Shown: positions 47,676 to 60,447, counted from the stretch's first letter. The stretch is 64,000 nt of DNA from Methylotenera sp. (GCA_013141495.1 JABFQV010000010.1:1-64000); one strand, 5' to 3'. Program-made: numbers and translations. Notes: generated from the sequence alone by a model not told the origin.

Positions 47676-47685
47676 GATAAGTTTA
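47676..47685. promoter_or_regulatory. Palindrome in the oxyR upstream region
   Basis: The upstream region of oxyR (47648-47710) contains the symmetric word TTATCGATAA within an AT-rich stretch at roughly this position. It could be part of a LysR-type autoregulatory site. The match to the four-part OxyR motif is poor, so this is tentative. Confidence 0.25.
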
Positions 47686-47833
47686 GCATATCAATTAGCT
47701 TTGAACTTTCAATTATAAAAATCAAAAGTCTCGCGATACAATGATCTTTAATGAGACACATCATCGTTTGTTCTAGGGTATCGTCCACAATAACTCATCA
47801 GGAGATTTTTATTAAGGACAGTTACGCGGATTG

Positions 47834-47875
47834 CCAGCTAATCAGGTAGTTGCGAACTCCCTCCTGATTAGCTGG
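47834..47875. terminator. Perfect hairpin downstream of katG
   Basis: CCAGCTAATCAGG and CCTGATTAGCTGG form a 13-base perfect stem around a 16-base loop, 43 bases past the katG stop. No strong T-run follows on the minus strand, so it may stabilise the mRNA or act as a terminator. Confidence 0.6.
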
Positions 47876-47917
47876 GTACAGCTGTTACCTGTTAAATTGA
47901 ACCGTGGCTAGTTCAGA

Positions 47918-50632
<2,715 letters not shown>

Positions 50633-53600
50633 ATGGTTATCTCGCACGCCACATCGTTACGGCGGCACTTTACAAATAGCTTTCTAAGTGTAACTGCCCG
50701 TTTTTTTATCTCACTGCTTGTGGGCGTGGTTAGTTTTAGTCAAGCGTATGCCGCAACACCTCAATATCAGCCCAGTAACACATTAAACGCCCCTCAAAAT
50801 AAGACGCTTATTATCGGCAGCGAACAAGACTTTCCACCTTTTGCGACGGGGACAACCGACGCCACTGCCGGTGGCTTTACCGTTGATTTATGGAAAGCTG
50901 TAGCAGCTGAAGCCGGGCTTGATTACACCATTCGTGTACGTCCTTTTTACCAAATTTTGCAAGAATTTAAAGATGGGGAAATTAATGTTCTAATTAACCT
51001 GGCACAATCAGACGAGCGTCGCCAATTTGCCGACTTCACGGCTTCTCATGTGGTGGTGAACGGCGCAATTTTTGTGCGCAAAGGTGAATCAAGCGTCCAA
51101 GCTGAGCATGACCTTGTCGATAAGTCCATTATCGTATTGCAATCAGATTTGGCACATGACTATGCCGTGTCTAAAGGTTGGGGTAAGCAGCTCACGCTAG
51201 TGAATACCGCAGCCGAAGGCTTAAGGTTATTGGCTGCAGGCAAACATGATGCCATGCTGTTGAGCAAACTTACTGGTGTGCAAACGCTACAGGAATTACG
51301 GTTAAACAACATTAAAACCTTGTCTGAGCCTGCGGGGTTTTCGCAAAAATTTGCTTTTGTGGTGCATAAAGGGCAGCCTGATTTATTGGCTAAACTCAAC
51401 GAAGGCTTAGCTATTACTAAAGCCAATGGCACTTATGATTTACTCTACGAAAAATGGTTTGGTGTTTACGAGCCTAAGCCCGTAGAGCTACGCGACTTAT
51501 TGAAATATCTGTTGCCGGTTTTGTTACTTTTTGTCGGCATTGCGCAATATAGTATTTATCGGCGCAACCTTGAGCGCAAAGCGGCTCAAAAAGCATTACA
51601 AACCAGTGAAGCGCATCTACGCTTGGCCCAAGTTGGCGGCAGTGTGGGCACTTGGGAAGCCGACTTGATTCACCACACCCAAACATGGTCTGAAAACTGC
51701 ATCACCATGCTTGGGTTTCCTGCGCTCGCTAATCCAAGCTGGAATGACTTTATCGCCCTGATTCACCCTGAAGACCAGCAGCATGTGATTGATGCAACTA
51801 ACGCACATATTGAACACGGCGCAAAATATGATGTGGAGTACCGCATATTAACTGCTACTGGCAAATATCGCTGGATGCGTTCTGCCGGACAGGCTGAATA
51901 TAACCAAGCAGGCAAAGCCATTACTATGCACGGCATTGCCCAAGATGTTTCTGAACGCCATCAACATTTACAACACATTGAACAACTACTTAGTGAGCAG
52001 CACACTATTTTAGAAAACAAGCTGGTTGGTATGATTACAGTAAAAAATCGCCAGGTGGTTTGGTCTAACGCGGCTTTTGCAAGCATGATGGGCTATAACA
52101 AAGATGAAGTCATTGGCGCCTCATCTCGGCAGTTTTATGCCAATGATGAAGATTATCACGCCGTTGGTGCCGCCTATGCCAACATAGAAGGTGAAGAAAT
52201 CATACGCCTTCAACATGAGTTTGTGCGTAAAGATGGCAGGCATATTTGGCTGGATCTAAGAGGGGCTATGCTTCACCCAGACCGAGGGGAGTCACTGTGG
52301 ATTTTTATTGATGCCACCGAACGCAAATTGGCTGAGGATGAGTTTCGCATTGCAGCGACCGTGTTTGAGTCTCAGGAAGGCATGATGATCACTGATGCAA
52401 ACTCAATAATTTTGCGGGTGAATTACGCTTTTACTAAAATTACGGGCTACTCTGCAATGGACGCTGTTGGCAACACGCCGCGCATGCTAAGTTCCGGCCA
52501 CCATACTGCTGAGTTTTACACCGCCATGTGGGGGAGAATTCAGGCTAATGGATTTTGGGAAGGTGAAATCTGGAACCGCCGCAAAAATGGCGAAGTTTAT
52601 CCAGAGCACCTCACTATTACGGTTGTAAAAGATCAAAACGGGACGATTACTAATTATGTAGCGACGCTCACCGACATTACCATGAGTAAAGCTGCTGCTG
52701 AAGAAATTCAAAATCTGGCATTTTTTGACCCACTCACCGGCCTTCCTAATCGACGCCTGTTAATTGACAGGCTTAACCATGCGCTGGCCTCAAGTTCGCG
52801 TAGCGGTAAACAAGGTGCGTTGTTGTTTCTTGATCTAGACCACTTTAAAATGCTAAACGATTCACTTGGCCATGACATTGGCGATTTATTGCTGCAGCAA
52901 GTTGGCGCGCGCTTAACAACTTGCGTGCGCGAAGGCGACACAGTTGCACGTTTAGGCGGCGATGAATTTGTAGTGATGCTGGAAAATTTAAATGAACAAG
53001 ACCTGGACGCTGCGGCGCAGGCTGAAGCTATTGCTAATAAAATTATCCAAGTGCTTAATGAACCGTATCTGTTAGCAACACATGAATATCACAGCACACC
53101 GAGTATTGGCGTCACCATATTTAATGACCACCACACTGATATTGAAGAGCTACTAAAACAAGCGGATATTTCCATGTATCAAGCCAAAAAAGCCGGTCGC
53201 AACACTATTCGCTTTTTTAACCCGCAAATGCAGGCCAGTATTTCTGAGCGTGTTTCACTCGAACGCGCCTTAAACAAGGCGCTGGCACTGCAACAACTAC
53301 AGCTACATTATCAGGTGCAAGTCGATCATTTAGGCCAACCAACCGGCGCTGAAGCCTTGATTCGCTGGCAGCATCCTGAACTCGGTTTAGTTCCCCCAGC
53401 GCAGTTTATTCCTTTGGCTGAAGAAACTGGCTTAATTTTACCCATTGGGCAATGGGTGCTGGAAAGCGCTTGTCAACAAATTAAAGCCTGGCAACTAAAC
53501 CCTCAAACGCGCCACTTGGCGTTATCTGTTAACGTGAGTACCAAGCAATTTCATCAAGCAGATTTTGTGGCATTGGTTCACGCTGCGGTGCTAAAAAATG

Positions 53601-54013
53601 GCATCAATCCGATGCAGCTTAAATTAGAAATTACCGAAAGCATGTTGTTGGAGCGGGTAGATGAAATTATATTGACCATGCAAGCACTAAAAACCATCGG
53701 CGTGCAATTCTCATTGGACGACTTTGGTACAGGTTATTCCTCTTTACAATATCTCAAGCGTTTACCTTTGCATCAGCTCAAAATAGATCAATCATTTGTA
53801 CGCGATATTGCGGTTGACGTGAGCGACCAGGCCATTGTGCGCACGATAATTGCCATGTCACACAGCTTGGAGCTCGAAGTCATTGCCGAGGGTGTAGAAA
53901 CAGAAGAGCAGCGGCTGTTACTGCTCAATAATAATTGCAAGCGTTATCAAGGTTATCTGTTTGGCAAGCCGATGCCGATAACGCAATTTAATACAAGCCT
54001 GATAACCTGCTAG
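50633..54013 (+). CDS. Periplasmic-sensor PAS-GGDEF-EAL protein
   Basis: A 1126-residue c-di-GMP enzyme. Order: signal peptide (about 1-41), SBP_bac_3 amino-acid-binding-type periplasmic domain (about 52-285), one membrane helix (about 294-312), three PAS domains (about 335-450, 455-565, 568-690), GGDEF (about 695-860) and EAL (about 875-1120). GGDEF near residue 774 is intact with an REGD inhibitory site five residues ahead. The EAL domain keeps EAL near 903, DDFGTGYSS, the late glutamate in AEGVET and QGY. Both activities are therefore possible, switched by a small periplasmic ligand. The ribosome site is weak. Confidence 0.9.
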   Translation: MVISHATSLRRHFTNSFLSVTARFFISLLVGVVSFSQAYAATPQYQPSNTLNAPQNKTLIIGSEQDFPPFATGTTDATAGGFTVDLWKAVAAEAGLDYTIRVRPFYQILQEFKDGEINVLINLAQSDERRQFADFTASHVVVNGAIFVRKGESSVQAEHDLVDKSIIVLQSDLAHDYAVSKGWGKQLTLVNTAAEGLRLLAAGKHDAMLLSKLTGVQTLQELRLNNIKTLSEPAGFSQKFAFVVHKGQPDLLAKLNEGLAITKANGTYDLLYEKWFGVYEPKPVELRDLLKYLLPVLLLFVGIAQYSIYRRNLERKAAQKALQTSEAHLRLAQVGGSVGTWEADLIHHTQTWSENCITMLGFPALANPSWNDFIALIHPEDQQHVIDATNAHIEHGAKYDVEYRILTATGKYRWMRSAGQAEYNQAGKAITMHGIAQDVSERHQHLQHIEQLLSEQHTILENKLVGMITVKNRQVVWSNAAFASMMGYNKDEVIGASSRQFYANDEDYHAVGAAYANIEGEEIIRLQHEFVRKDGRHIWLDLRGAMLHPDRGESLWIFIDATERKLAEDEFRIAATVFESQEGMMITDANSIILRVNYAFTKITGYSAMDAVGNTPRMLSSGHHTAEFYTAMWGRIQANGFWEGEIWNRRKNGEVYPEHLTITVVKDQNGTITNYVATLTDITMSKAAAEEIQNLAFFDPLTGLPNRRLLIDRLNHALASSSRSGKQGALLFLDLDHFKMLNDSLGHDIGDLLLQQVGARLTTCVREGDTVARLGGDEFVVMLENLNEQDLDAAAQAEAIANKIIQVLNEPYLLATHEYHSTPSIGVTIFNDHHTDIEELLKQADISMYQAKKAGRNTIRFFNPQMQASISERVSLERALNKALALQQLQLHYQVQVDHLGQPTGAEALIRWQHPELGLVPPAQFIPLAEETGLILPIGQWVLESACQQIKAWQLNPQTRHLALSVNVSTKQFHQADFVALVHAAVLKNGINPMQLKLEITESMLLERVDEIILTMQALKTIGVQFSLDDFGTGYSSLQYLKRLPLHQLKIDQSFVRDIAVDVSDQAIVRTIIAMSHSLELEVIAEGVETEEQRLLLLNNNCKRYQGYLFGKPMPITQFNTSLITC

Positions 54014-54978
54014 GGTTTTAGCTTCTGCTTTGCAGTCGCCTTCAAACTTAACAAGATGCTAATGCCAAGCACGGCAATCACTACGCCTAGCGACACCGCT
54101 ACCGGTATCTTAAACCACTCGACTATCAGCATTTTAGTGCCAACAAAAATCAACACTACAGCCAAGCCATATTTGAGTAAATGAAAGCGGTCAGCCATGT
54201 CCGCAAGTAAAAAGTACAGTGCGCGTAAACCAAGAATAGCGAAAATGTTGGAAGTAAACACAATAAACGGGTCGTTCGTCACGGCAAAAATAGCGGGAAT
54301 GCTGTCCATGGCAAATATCACGTCAGAGAACTCAATCAGTACTAGCACTAAAAACATCGGCGTGAACCAGCGCACACCTTTTTCATAAACCCAGAATTTA
54401 TCACCGTGATAACCATCAGTAATACGGATATGGCTACGCAGCCATTTTAATAGCGGGTTATTGGCCAGATTCGGCTCATGATCGGCAAAAACAAACATCT
54501 TAATGCCCGTAATCAGTAAAAAAGCACCAAAGATATAAAGCACCCAATGAAATTGGGCAATCAACCAGGCACCGACCAGTATCATGAGCGCGCGCAACAC
54601 AATCGCACCTAGCACGCCATACACCAGTATTCGCTTCTGAAATTCCAGTGGCACCGCAAAATAACTAAAAATCATCACAAAGACAAAAATGTTGTCCATC
54701 GCCAAGGTTTTTTCTAACAAGTACCCTGTAAGAAATTCCATGGTCTTGGTATCTGCCACCGCCCGCCCCGCAGTGTGATCCAGCCACCCCCACAACACCG
54801 CACCAAACAGCAACGCCAAGGTAAACCACACCGCCGACCAAATCAGCGCCTCACGCGAACTTACTTTCTGCGCGCCATGACGACCTAGTAAAACCATATC
54901 CACCGCAAGCATGGCTAATACAAACACGCCAAACCCTGCCCACATCCACCAAGTACCGATTGATTGTAATTCGCCCAT
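54010..54978 (-). CDS. TerC family membrane protein (Alx-like)
   Basis: Integral membrane protein of the TerC/Alx family, linked to tellurite resistance or manganese homeostasis. About nine membrane helices are visible, with the conserved acidic residues in DNIFVFVMIF near residue 92 and EFSDVIFAMDSIPA near 216. I chose the ATG at 54978; the codon before it is a TTG. Length 322. There is no room for a yybP-ykoY riboswitch in the 90-base upstream gap, and none is seen. Confidence 0.9.
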   Translation of the reverse strand: MGELQSIGTWWMWAGFGVFVLAMLAVDMVLLGRHGAQKVSSREALIWSAVWFTLALLFGAVLWGWLDHTAGRAVADTKTMEFLTGYLLEKTLAMDNIFVFVMIFSYFAVPLEFQKRILVYGVLGAIVLRALMILVGAWLIAQFHWVLYIFGAFLLITGIKMFVFADHEPNLANNPLLKWLRSHIRITDGYHGDKFWVYEKGVRWFTPMFLVLVLIEFSDVIFAMDSIPAIFAVTNDPFIVFTSNIFAILGLRALYFLLADMADRFHLLKYGLAVVLIFVGTKMLIVEWFKIPVAVSLGVVIAVLGISILLSLKATAKQKLKP

Positions 54979-55069
54979 CAATTGCTCTTCTCTTAATTTT
55001 TTAATTGTTAAGTCTTTAATCTGAGTCTAATTTACACGAATTTCGCATCCGAAAAATCTGACTTAAAAA

Positions 55070-56131
55070 TTACTCGACTGTTATTTCTTCTGCTAAATGT
55101 ACCACCCACTCACGCCATACCGCCCAGATGACCGCCAACACAATCGGCCCCACAAATAGTCCGACTAGTCCGAAAGCGAGAAGGCCACCCAATACACCAA
55201 ATAACACAAATAAAAAGGGTATCGGGCTCACTCTGCTAATAAACAAAGGACGCAGAAAATTATCAAGCTGGCTAACCACCAGCGCACCCCATATCCACAC
55301 GCCAATGGCAGCACCTGTTTCACCTTGCAACAATAACCATAATCCTGCCGCTCCCCAGGCTAAAGGGGTGCCAAATGGAATGAGTGCCAACATCATGGTC
55401 AGCACACCAAACATCACTGGAGATGCCAGCCCGGCAACCCAATAACCTAATCCGGCGACTATACCCTGCACTAAAGCCGTTAATAAAATACCGTAAACCA
55501 CGGCACGCGCAGTCGTACCAACTGCGTGCAAATAATCATGTACTTGTGCACCAATAAATCGTTCCAGCACATGGCGCAGCTCACGCACAATGCGTGCGCC
55601 ATCGCGATAGAAGAAAAACAAAATCACTATGACAAAAATCAGTTTTGCCAGATTTTTGCCAACACCGCCCGCCAGTGTGGTGAGGTCACTGGTATGTGCA
55701 GCAAGCCATACTTTAATGACGGATGAAACACCTTGCGGATTAGCTTTCAAGTAGGCTTGTTGATGCACCAGCCAGTCACCTAGCCATGGCAGGCCGCGTA
55801 GCACTTCAGGCACGGTTGGTGGGTTGGCCAAAAAAGCTTGTAACGCAGGGTACGCGTTACTCAGTTCTTGCTGTGCCAGCCAAGCCAGCCAAATTAAAGG
55901 TAAAAACAGTGTTAATGCAGCTAATACTGTAGAAAGGCTCGCCGCTAGCGAGTCGCGATTATTACACCAGCGACGGATGCCTGTGGCCGCCGGCCAAGAG
56001 GCATAAGCCAGCACACCGGCCCAGGCGATTGGTGCCAGAAACGGCGTAATCACCATAAACGCAAGTAGCAGCAAGCCACATAACGCAAGCCATGGCACGA
56101 TGCGGCGACTAAAAGGTGTATGGTCTTTCAA
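55070..56131 (-). CDS. AI-2E family transporter
   Basis: Membrane protein of the AI-2 exporter/PerM-like family with about seven or eight helices and the typical central LIFVIVILFFFYRDG segment near residue 170. Substrate is not known; family members move autoinducer-2, ions or solutes. 353 residues. It lies between terC and yqhA genes on the same strand with short gaps and may share a transcript with yqhA and htpX. Confidence 0.85.
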   Translation of the reverse strand: MKDHTPFSRRIVPWLALCGLLLLAFMVITPFLAPIAWAGVLAYASWPAATGIRRWCNNRDSLAASLSTVLAALTLFLPLIWLAWLAQQELSNAYPALQAFLANPPTVPEVLRGLPWLGDWLVHQQAYLKANPQGVSSVIKVWLAAHTSDLTTLAGGVGKNLAKLIFVIVILFFFYRDGARIVRELRHVLERFIGAQVHDYLHAVGTTARAVVYGILLTALVQGIVAGLGYWVAGLASPVMFGVLTMMLALIPFGTPLAWGAAGLWLLLQGETGAAIGVWIWGALVVSQLDNFLRPLFISRVSPIPFLFVLFGVLGGLLAFGLVGLFVGPIVLAVIWAVWREWVVHLAEEITVE

Positions 56132-56162
56132 ACCACGACTTCCAAATCGAATCTTTCAACCC

Positions 56163-56696
56163 TTATTTACCTTTGCTGGCATGATTACCACCAGCAATAC
56201 GATCCATCAACGCAAACATGACGCCTGAGAACACCAGAGTCAAATGAATGCCCACCAACCAAGCTAATTGATAATTACCATTTTCTGAGGCCAGAACCTC
56301 TTTCACATTGATAAAATATTTCAAAAGCTCAATACCTGAAATGGCCACAATAGACCCTATCAGCTTCAGCTTCAGGTCGGCGAAACTTACATGCCCCATC
56401 CAGTCTGGGCGATCTTCATTATCGCCAGTATCAATTTTAGAAACAAAATTCTCATAGCCCGCAAAAATGATAATTAATAACAAATTTGCAACCAACGTGA
56501 TGTCCACTAAAGTAAGTATCCCCAGCAAAGCTGCACTGCTGTCACCTGTGAATACAACTGGCAATAACATAAAAAACGCTTTGCCAAACTTTACCAACAA
56601 CAGCCCGATGCCAGCAATCAGGCCGATATAGAAAGGCACCAGCAGCCAGCGGCTGGCGAACATAAAGTGTTCAATAGCATTTTCAATGCGTTTCAT
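56163..56696 (-). CDS. YqhA (UPF0114) family membrane protein
   Basis: A 177-residue protein with four membrane helices and the characteristic N-terminus FASRWLLVPFYIGLI and the SKIDTGDNEDRPDWMGHV loop near residue 88-105. Function is unknown for the family. The N-terminal ATG follows an AGGAAAG ribosome site. Located between htpX and the AI-2E-type transporter. Confidence 0.85.
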   Translation of the reverse strand: MKRIENAIEHFMFASRWLLVPFYIGLIAGIGLLLVKFGKAFFMLLPVVFTGDSSAALLGILTLVDITLVANLLLIIIFAGYENFVSKIDTGDNEDRPDWMGHVSFADLKLKLIGSIVAISGIELLKYFINVKEVLASENGNYQLAWLVGIHLTLVFSGVMFALMDRIAGGNHASKGK

Positions 56697-56735
56697 TTTG
56701 TACTTTCCTGCATAAGCGCTTTTAATAAAAAATTT

Positions 56736-57614
56736 TTAGGTACTGCTGCGTAGCGCGGCAATACGCTCATCCAAGCTGGGGTGTGTGGTAAATAACTTTT
56801 TAAAACCGCTACCACCGCCGCCAGAAATACCAGAAGCCGCCATTTGTTCGGGCAATACTGAAGGCTCATGCTCGGCTTGCAAACGCTCTAGTGCGGCAAT
56901 CATTTTTTTCGCGCTGGATAGTTTAGCGGCACCTGCATCCGCACGGAACTCACGCTGACGTGAAAACCACATCACAATGATCGATGCCAATATACCTAAA
57001 ACAAATTGCGCAATCATCATGGTAATAAAGAACGCCGGTCCGGTACCTTTTTCAGTTTTGAAAATAATTTTATCCACCGCATAACCGATGACGCGCGATA
57101 AAAACATCACGAACGTGTTCACTACGCCCTGAATCAACGTCAGTGTCACCATGTCGCCATTGGCAATGTGTGACACTTCATGCGCTAACACCGCCTCTGC
57201 TTCATCTTTACTCATTTTATTAAGTAAGCCTGTAGAAACCGCCACTAACGAGCTATTTTTGGTCATGCCCGTTGCAAACGCATTCACCTCCGGCGAATCA
57301 AACACGGCTACTTCCGGCATTTTAATGCCGACCATATCCGCCTGCGCGCGCACCGTTTTTACCAGCCAAATTTCAGTAGCGGTGCGAGGCTCTTCAATCA
57401 CCACCGCGCCAGACATTCGTTTAGCCGACCATTTAGACATCGCCAATGAAATAAATGCACCACCAAAACCCATAATTGCAGCAAACGCCAGCAAGTTGCC
57501 TAAATCAAGTCCGTTTTCATTCAAATACGGCTCTACACCGAGTATGCGCATAGTGACCGAGAGCACCAGCATAATGGCAATGTTGGTAGCAAAAAAGTAA
57601 ATCATACGTTTCAT
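56736..57614 (-). CDS. htpX: Membrane protease HtpX
   Basis: Inner-membrane zinc protease that degrades misfolded membrane proteins, complementing FtsH. The zinc motif HEVSH lies near residue 143 and the third ligand glutamate in [10 protein letters not shown] near 218; four membrane helices are present. I chose the ATG at 57614, where the protein begins MKRMIYFF; an upstream frame extension of 17 residues is unlike the family. 292 residues. Confidence 0.95.
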   Translation of the reverse strand: MKRMIYFFATNIAIMLVLSVTMRILGVEPYLNENGLDLGNLLAFAAIMGFGGAFISLAMSKWSAKRMSGAVVIEEPRTATEIWLVKTVRAQADMVGIKMPEVAVFDSPEVNAFATGMTKNSSLVAVSTGLLNKMSKDEAEAVLAHEVSHIANGDMVTLTLIQGVVNTFVMFLSRVIGYAVDKIIFKTEKGTGPAFFITMMIAQFVLGILASIIVMWFSRQREFRADAGAAKLSSAKKMIAALERLQAEHEPSVLPEQMAASGISGGGGSGFKKLFTTHPSLDERIAALRSST

Positions 57615-57724
57615 AATTTTTGTCCTTACTGTGATAACAACGCATACTTTAACTTGTTTTAACAAGCAACAAAAGCAGATTATTACTGATTGATTATTCG
57701 GTTTTTACGAGCTATTGTAGCGTT

Positions 57725-58609
57725 ATGATCAATTACAAACAGTTTCATTATTTTTGGGCGGTCGCCCGCGCAGGTAGCATGGTGCGCGCGAGCAAACAGC
57801 TTAATCTCACACCACAAACACTCAGCGGGCAAATTGGTATCCTAGAGGCATCATTAGGCGTTGCTTTATTTCGCCGCGTTGGCCGAGGCATTGAGCTTAC
57901 CGAGGCAGGGCAGTTAGCGCTCACTTACGCTGAAGATATATTTCAAGCAAGCAATGCACTAGAAGAAACCTTACGTGCCGGCACCAATGAACGACGGCGG
58001 CTATTTAAGGTGGGAATTTCCGATGCCGTTCCTAAATCTATCGCTTACCAATTACTTGCACCGGCAATGTCGCTCAAAGAACCGATTAAAATCGTTTGTC
58101 GCGAAGGTAAGCTAGAGCCACTGCTTGGTGAGCTTGCAATTCATCGGCTTGACCTAGTGTTAGCCGATAGGCCAATGCCCAGCGAAATTGATATTAAGGG
58201 ACGTAGCAATCAACTAAGCGAGTGTGGTATCAGTTTTTTTGCCACCAAAAATCTGGCGCTTAATTATGGTCATAATTTTCCGCAAAACATAGGCAACGCA
58301 CCGATGCTGGTGCCGGGAGAAGATAGCGCCGTACGTAAACGGCTCATGCAATGGCTTAACACTCAGCGTATTCAACCACACATCATTGGTGAGTTTGATG
58401 ACAGCGCGCTGATGCGGGCGTTTGGGCAAGCCGGTGTAGGTATTTTTACCGCGCCAACCATCATCGCGGATGAAGTTCAACGCCAACATGATGTAGTTAA
58501 AATAGGCCAAACCGATGACGTGGTTGAGCGTTTTTATGCAATTTCAGTTGAAAGGCGCGCAAATCATCCGGCTGCGATGGCTATTCTCAACCACATTTCT
58601 GACGAGTAA
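57725..58609 (+). CDS. nhaR: NhaR-type LysR regulator
   Basis: LysR-family transcription factor with the N-terminal HTH (FHYFWAVARAGSMVRASKQLNLTPQTLS begins at residue 7; only its overall form is cited) and an effector domain similar to NhaR, the sodium-responsive activator of nhaA. 294 residues, ATG start. It is divergent from htpX by about 110 bases. No nhaA is in the window, so the regulated gene is unknown and could be htpX. Confidence 0.8.
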   Translation: MINYKQFHYFWAVARAGSMVRASKQLNLTPQTLSGQIGILEASLGVALFRRVGRGIELTEAGQLALTYAEDIFQASNALEETLRAGTNERRRLFKVGISDAVPKSIAYQLLAPAMSLKEPIKIVCREGKLEPLLGELAIHRLDLVLADRPMPSEIDIKGRSNQLSECGISFFATKNLALNYGHNFPQNIGNAPMLVPGEDSAVRKRLMQWLNTQRIQPHIIGEFDDSALMRAFGQAGVGIFTAPTIIADEVQRQHDVVKIGQTDDVVERFYAISVERRANHPAAMAILNHISDE

Positions 58610-58969
58610 CGCAACACCCGTGGCCCTTGATAGACAACGGCGTGTGGCGTTTGTTGGGTTTGTCGTCAATAAAACCGGCTGATTGATAGAACGCTTTACG
58701 AAATTATATCCATTTTAGAAAGACCATTTAACCCGAGAAAGATGGAATAGCATCAATTTTCTGCCCCTACGTGTGCGCACGTACAGACGCTTATTGCCCT
58801 TTTAGCTTAAAGTTCAAACATAAGATTTACTGACTCTGCACCTGTATTTTTATGTGCGATACCGAACGGAACTGCGTGAACAAGAACGGGCATCATGTGG
58901 CTGGTTAGCGCTTGCGTCACTTGCCGTTGGATATCCATAACGCTTAATTACCGAACTGGAGGTCATAAC
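58610..58969. other. Intergenic region without a supported gene
   Basis: About 360 bases. A small inverted repeat TACGTG-TGCG-CACGTA occurs near 58768. The end holds the GGAGG ribosome site of the secreted protein gene. No RNA gene or repeat was recognised. Confidence 0.5.
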
Positions 58970-59929
58970 ATGCTAAAAATTCGCAAGCTATTGATATTGT
59001 TAGCGATGCTGCTGTCTTCTGCAGCTTCTGCCGAGGTACAGGTGAGCATCGGCATCGGGCTACCGCACGTCAGCATCGGCATCAACGTGCCGGCATATCC
59101 GCAACTGGTAGCTATACCTGGTTACCCGGTTTACTATACACCGCGACTGCAAGCCAACTTCTTTTTTTACGACGGGTTGTACTGGGTTTACCAAGATGAT
59201 TATTGGTATGCGAGTGAATGGTACAACGGGCCTTGGTGGGTTGTGGCTCCAGAGATTGTCCCCGTGTTCATCCTGCGCATCCCTGTGCGCTACTATCGTC
59301 ATCCTCCCCCCTACTTTATCGGTTGGCGACCAGATGCACCGCCACGCTGGGGGAACCATTGGGGGCACGATTGGGAACAGCACAGACATGGCTGGGATAA
59401 ATGGGACCGCCGGTCTGCACCGCCGCCAGCACCGAGGCCTGCCTACCAGCGGCAATATTCAGGGAATCATTATCCCCAACAGGTAGAGCGGCAACAGGAG
59501 CTACATCAGCAGAATTACCGTTACCAGCCTCGCGATCCCGTAGTGAAACAACGCTATCAAGAGCGGACAGCGCCAAGAGCACCCGCTCAGCACAGAAACC
59601 CGCAGCAGGAAAGGCGGGTTGCACCGGACGAGAGAGGTTTTAGGCAGCAGAATATACAGCGTTCTACGCCGCAGGCTACACCACGTCAGCCCGATAACCT
59701 AGGTGCCGCACGCACGCAGCCACCGCAAAGAGGAGGTATGGACATCCAGAGATCAACGCCAGCCTCTCCACAACAGGGGCGCCCGGACGTTCAAGATTCT
59801 AGGCAACAACCACAGCCAAGGTCAACGCAACATGAGCAACAGAAACCAAGGTCAGAGGATCAGGAAGCCCCACGTAAGCCAAGTCGTGGACAAGAGCAGG
59901 AGCGGAGTCGGGATCACAATTATCAATAA
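58970..59929 (+). CDS. Secreted low-complexity Tyr/Trp- and Gln/Arg/Pro-rich protein
   Basis: A 319-residue exported protein. A signal peptide (MLKIRKLLILLAMLLSSAASA) is followed by a glycine/isoleucine stretch, then an aromatic-rich region (YDGLYWVYQDDYWYASEWY-like, about residues 65-110) and from about 150 a disordered basic tail rich in Gln, Arg and Pro. The start ATG at 58970 has a clear CTGGAGG. Related proteins are annotated as YXWV-type or hypothetical. Base composition of the 3' part is GC-richer than neighbours. Function unknown; envelope or surface binding is a guess. Confidence 0.75.
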   Translation: MLKIRKLLILLAMLLSSAASAEVQVSIGIGLPHVSIGINVPAYPQLVAIPGYPVYYTPRLQANFFFYDGLYWVYQDDYWYASEWYNGPWWVVAPEIVPVFILRIPVRYYRHPPPYFIGWRPDAPPRWGNHWGHDWEQHRHGWDKWDRRSAPPPAPRPAYQRQYSGNHYPQQVERQQELHQQNYRYQPRDPVVKQRYQERTAPRAPAQHRNPQQERRVAPDERGFRQQNIQRSTPQATPRQPDNLGAARTQPPQRGGMDIQRSTPASPQQGRPDVQDSRQQPQPRSTQHEQQKPRSEDQEAPRKPSRGQEQERSRDHNYQ

Positions 59930-60068
59930 TAAGCAGAGCTGAGGGTTGTGAATTTTTATAACATCACAACGGGAGCATCACGACCCATGCAGACAATTGA
60001 CAACGCCTTGATGTTGTTAAGCAAAAATTCGATTAAATGTTATTAGACATTTTCAAGCTCGCTCAGCG

Positions 60069-60116
60069 CTAGATCATGCCGCCGTTAATCGAGATAATCT
60101 GCCCCGTGATATGGTA
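60069..60116 (-). pseudogene. Last codons of a fabG-type 3-oxoacyl-ACP reductase
   Basis: The minus strand reads YHITGQIISINGGMI followed by TAG, the hallmark C-terminus of FabG reductases. The IS element begins inside this sequence at about 60113. The rest of the gene should lie on the other side of the IS but is not found there, so it was deleted or moved. Since a ketosynthase gene on the same strand lies 3.3 kb away, both likely belonged to one fatty-acid or aryl-polyene type operon. Confidence 0.8.
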
Positions 60117-60181
60117 ATCCCCCCAGAAAAAGATTGCCTTTATAAGTAGAATTTTCTTATTATGATTTAAGGAATTTTTAC

Positions 60182-60447
60182 ATGAAGATATCAAGATTTA
60201 CCGACAGTCAGATTATGAAGATATTGAAGCAAGCAGAATCTGGGATTTCAGCACCAGAGCTATGCCGCGAGCACGGCATGAGTTCTGCCACGTTCTATAA
60301 ATGGCGTGCTAAGTATGGCGGCATGGATGCCTCCATGGTGGCACGATTAAAAGAACTAGAAGACGAAAACCGTCGATTAAAAAAATGTATGCCGAGGTAC
60401 AATTACAAGCCGATGTACTCAAGGAGGCCATGGCAAAAAAGTGGTAA
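60182..60447 (+). pseudogene. IS3-family OrfA, frameshifted
   Basis: Helix-turn-helix subunit of the transposase. The first 67 codons encode the typical FTDSQIMKILKQAE and the leucine-zipper part [11 protein letters not shown]. At the run of seven A (60379-60385) the frame is off by one. Reading with one more A restores [20 protein letters not shown] and the normal stop at 60445-60447. So one base has been lost, or slippage at the A-run would be needed. The normal programmed -1 site AAAAAAG is further down at 60435-60441. Confidence 0.88.

Noticed and set aside
54979-55069. Possible manganese riboswitch upstream of terC
   Set aside because: Only about 90 bases are available and they lack the conserved yybP-ykoY core.
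58719-58750. Another TTTAACCC word resembling the mobile-element end
   Set aside because: Only the first eight bases match; the rest of the terminal repeat and a second end are absent.
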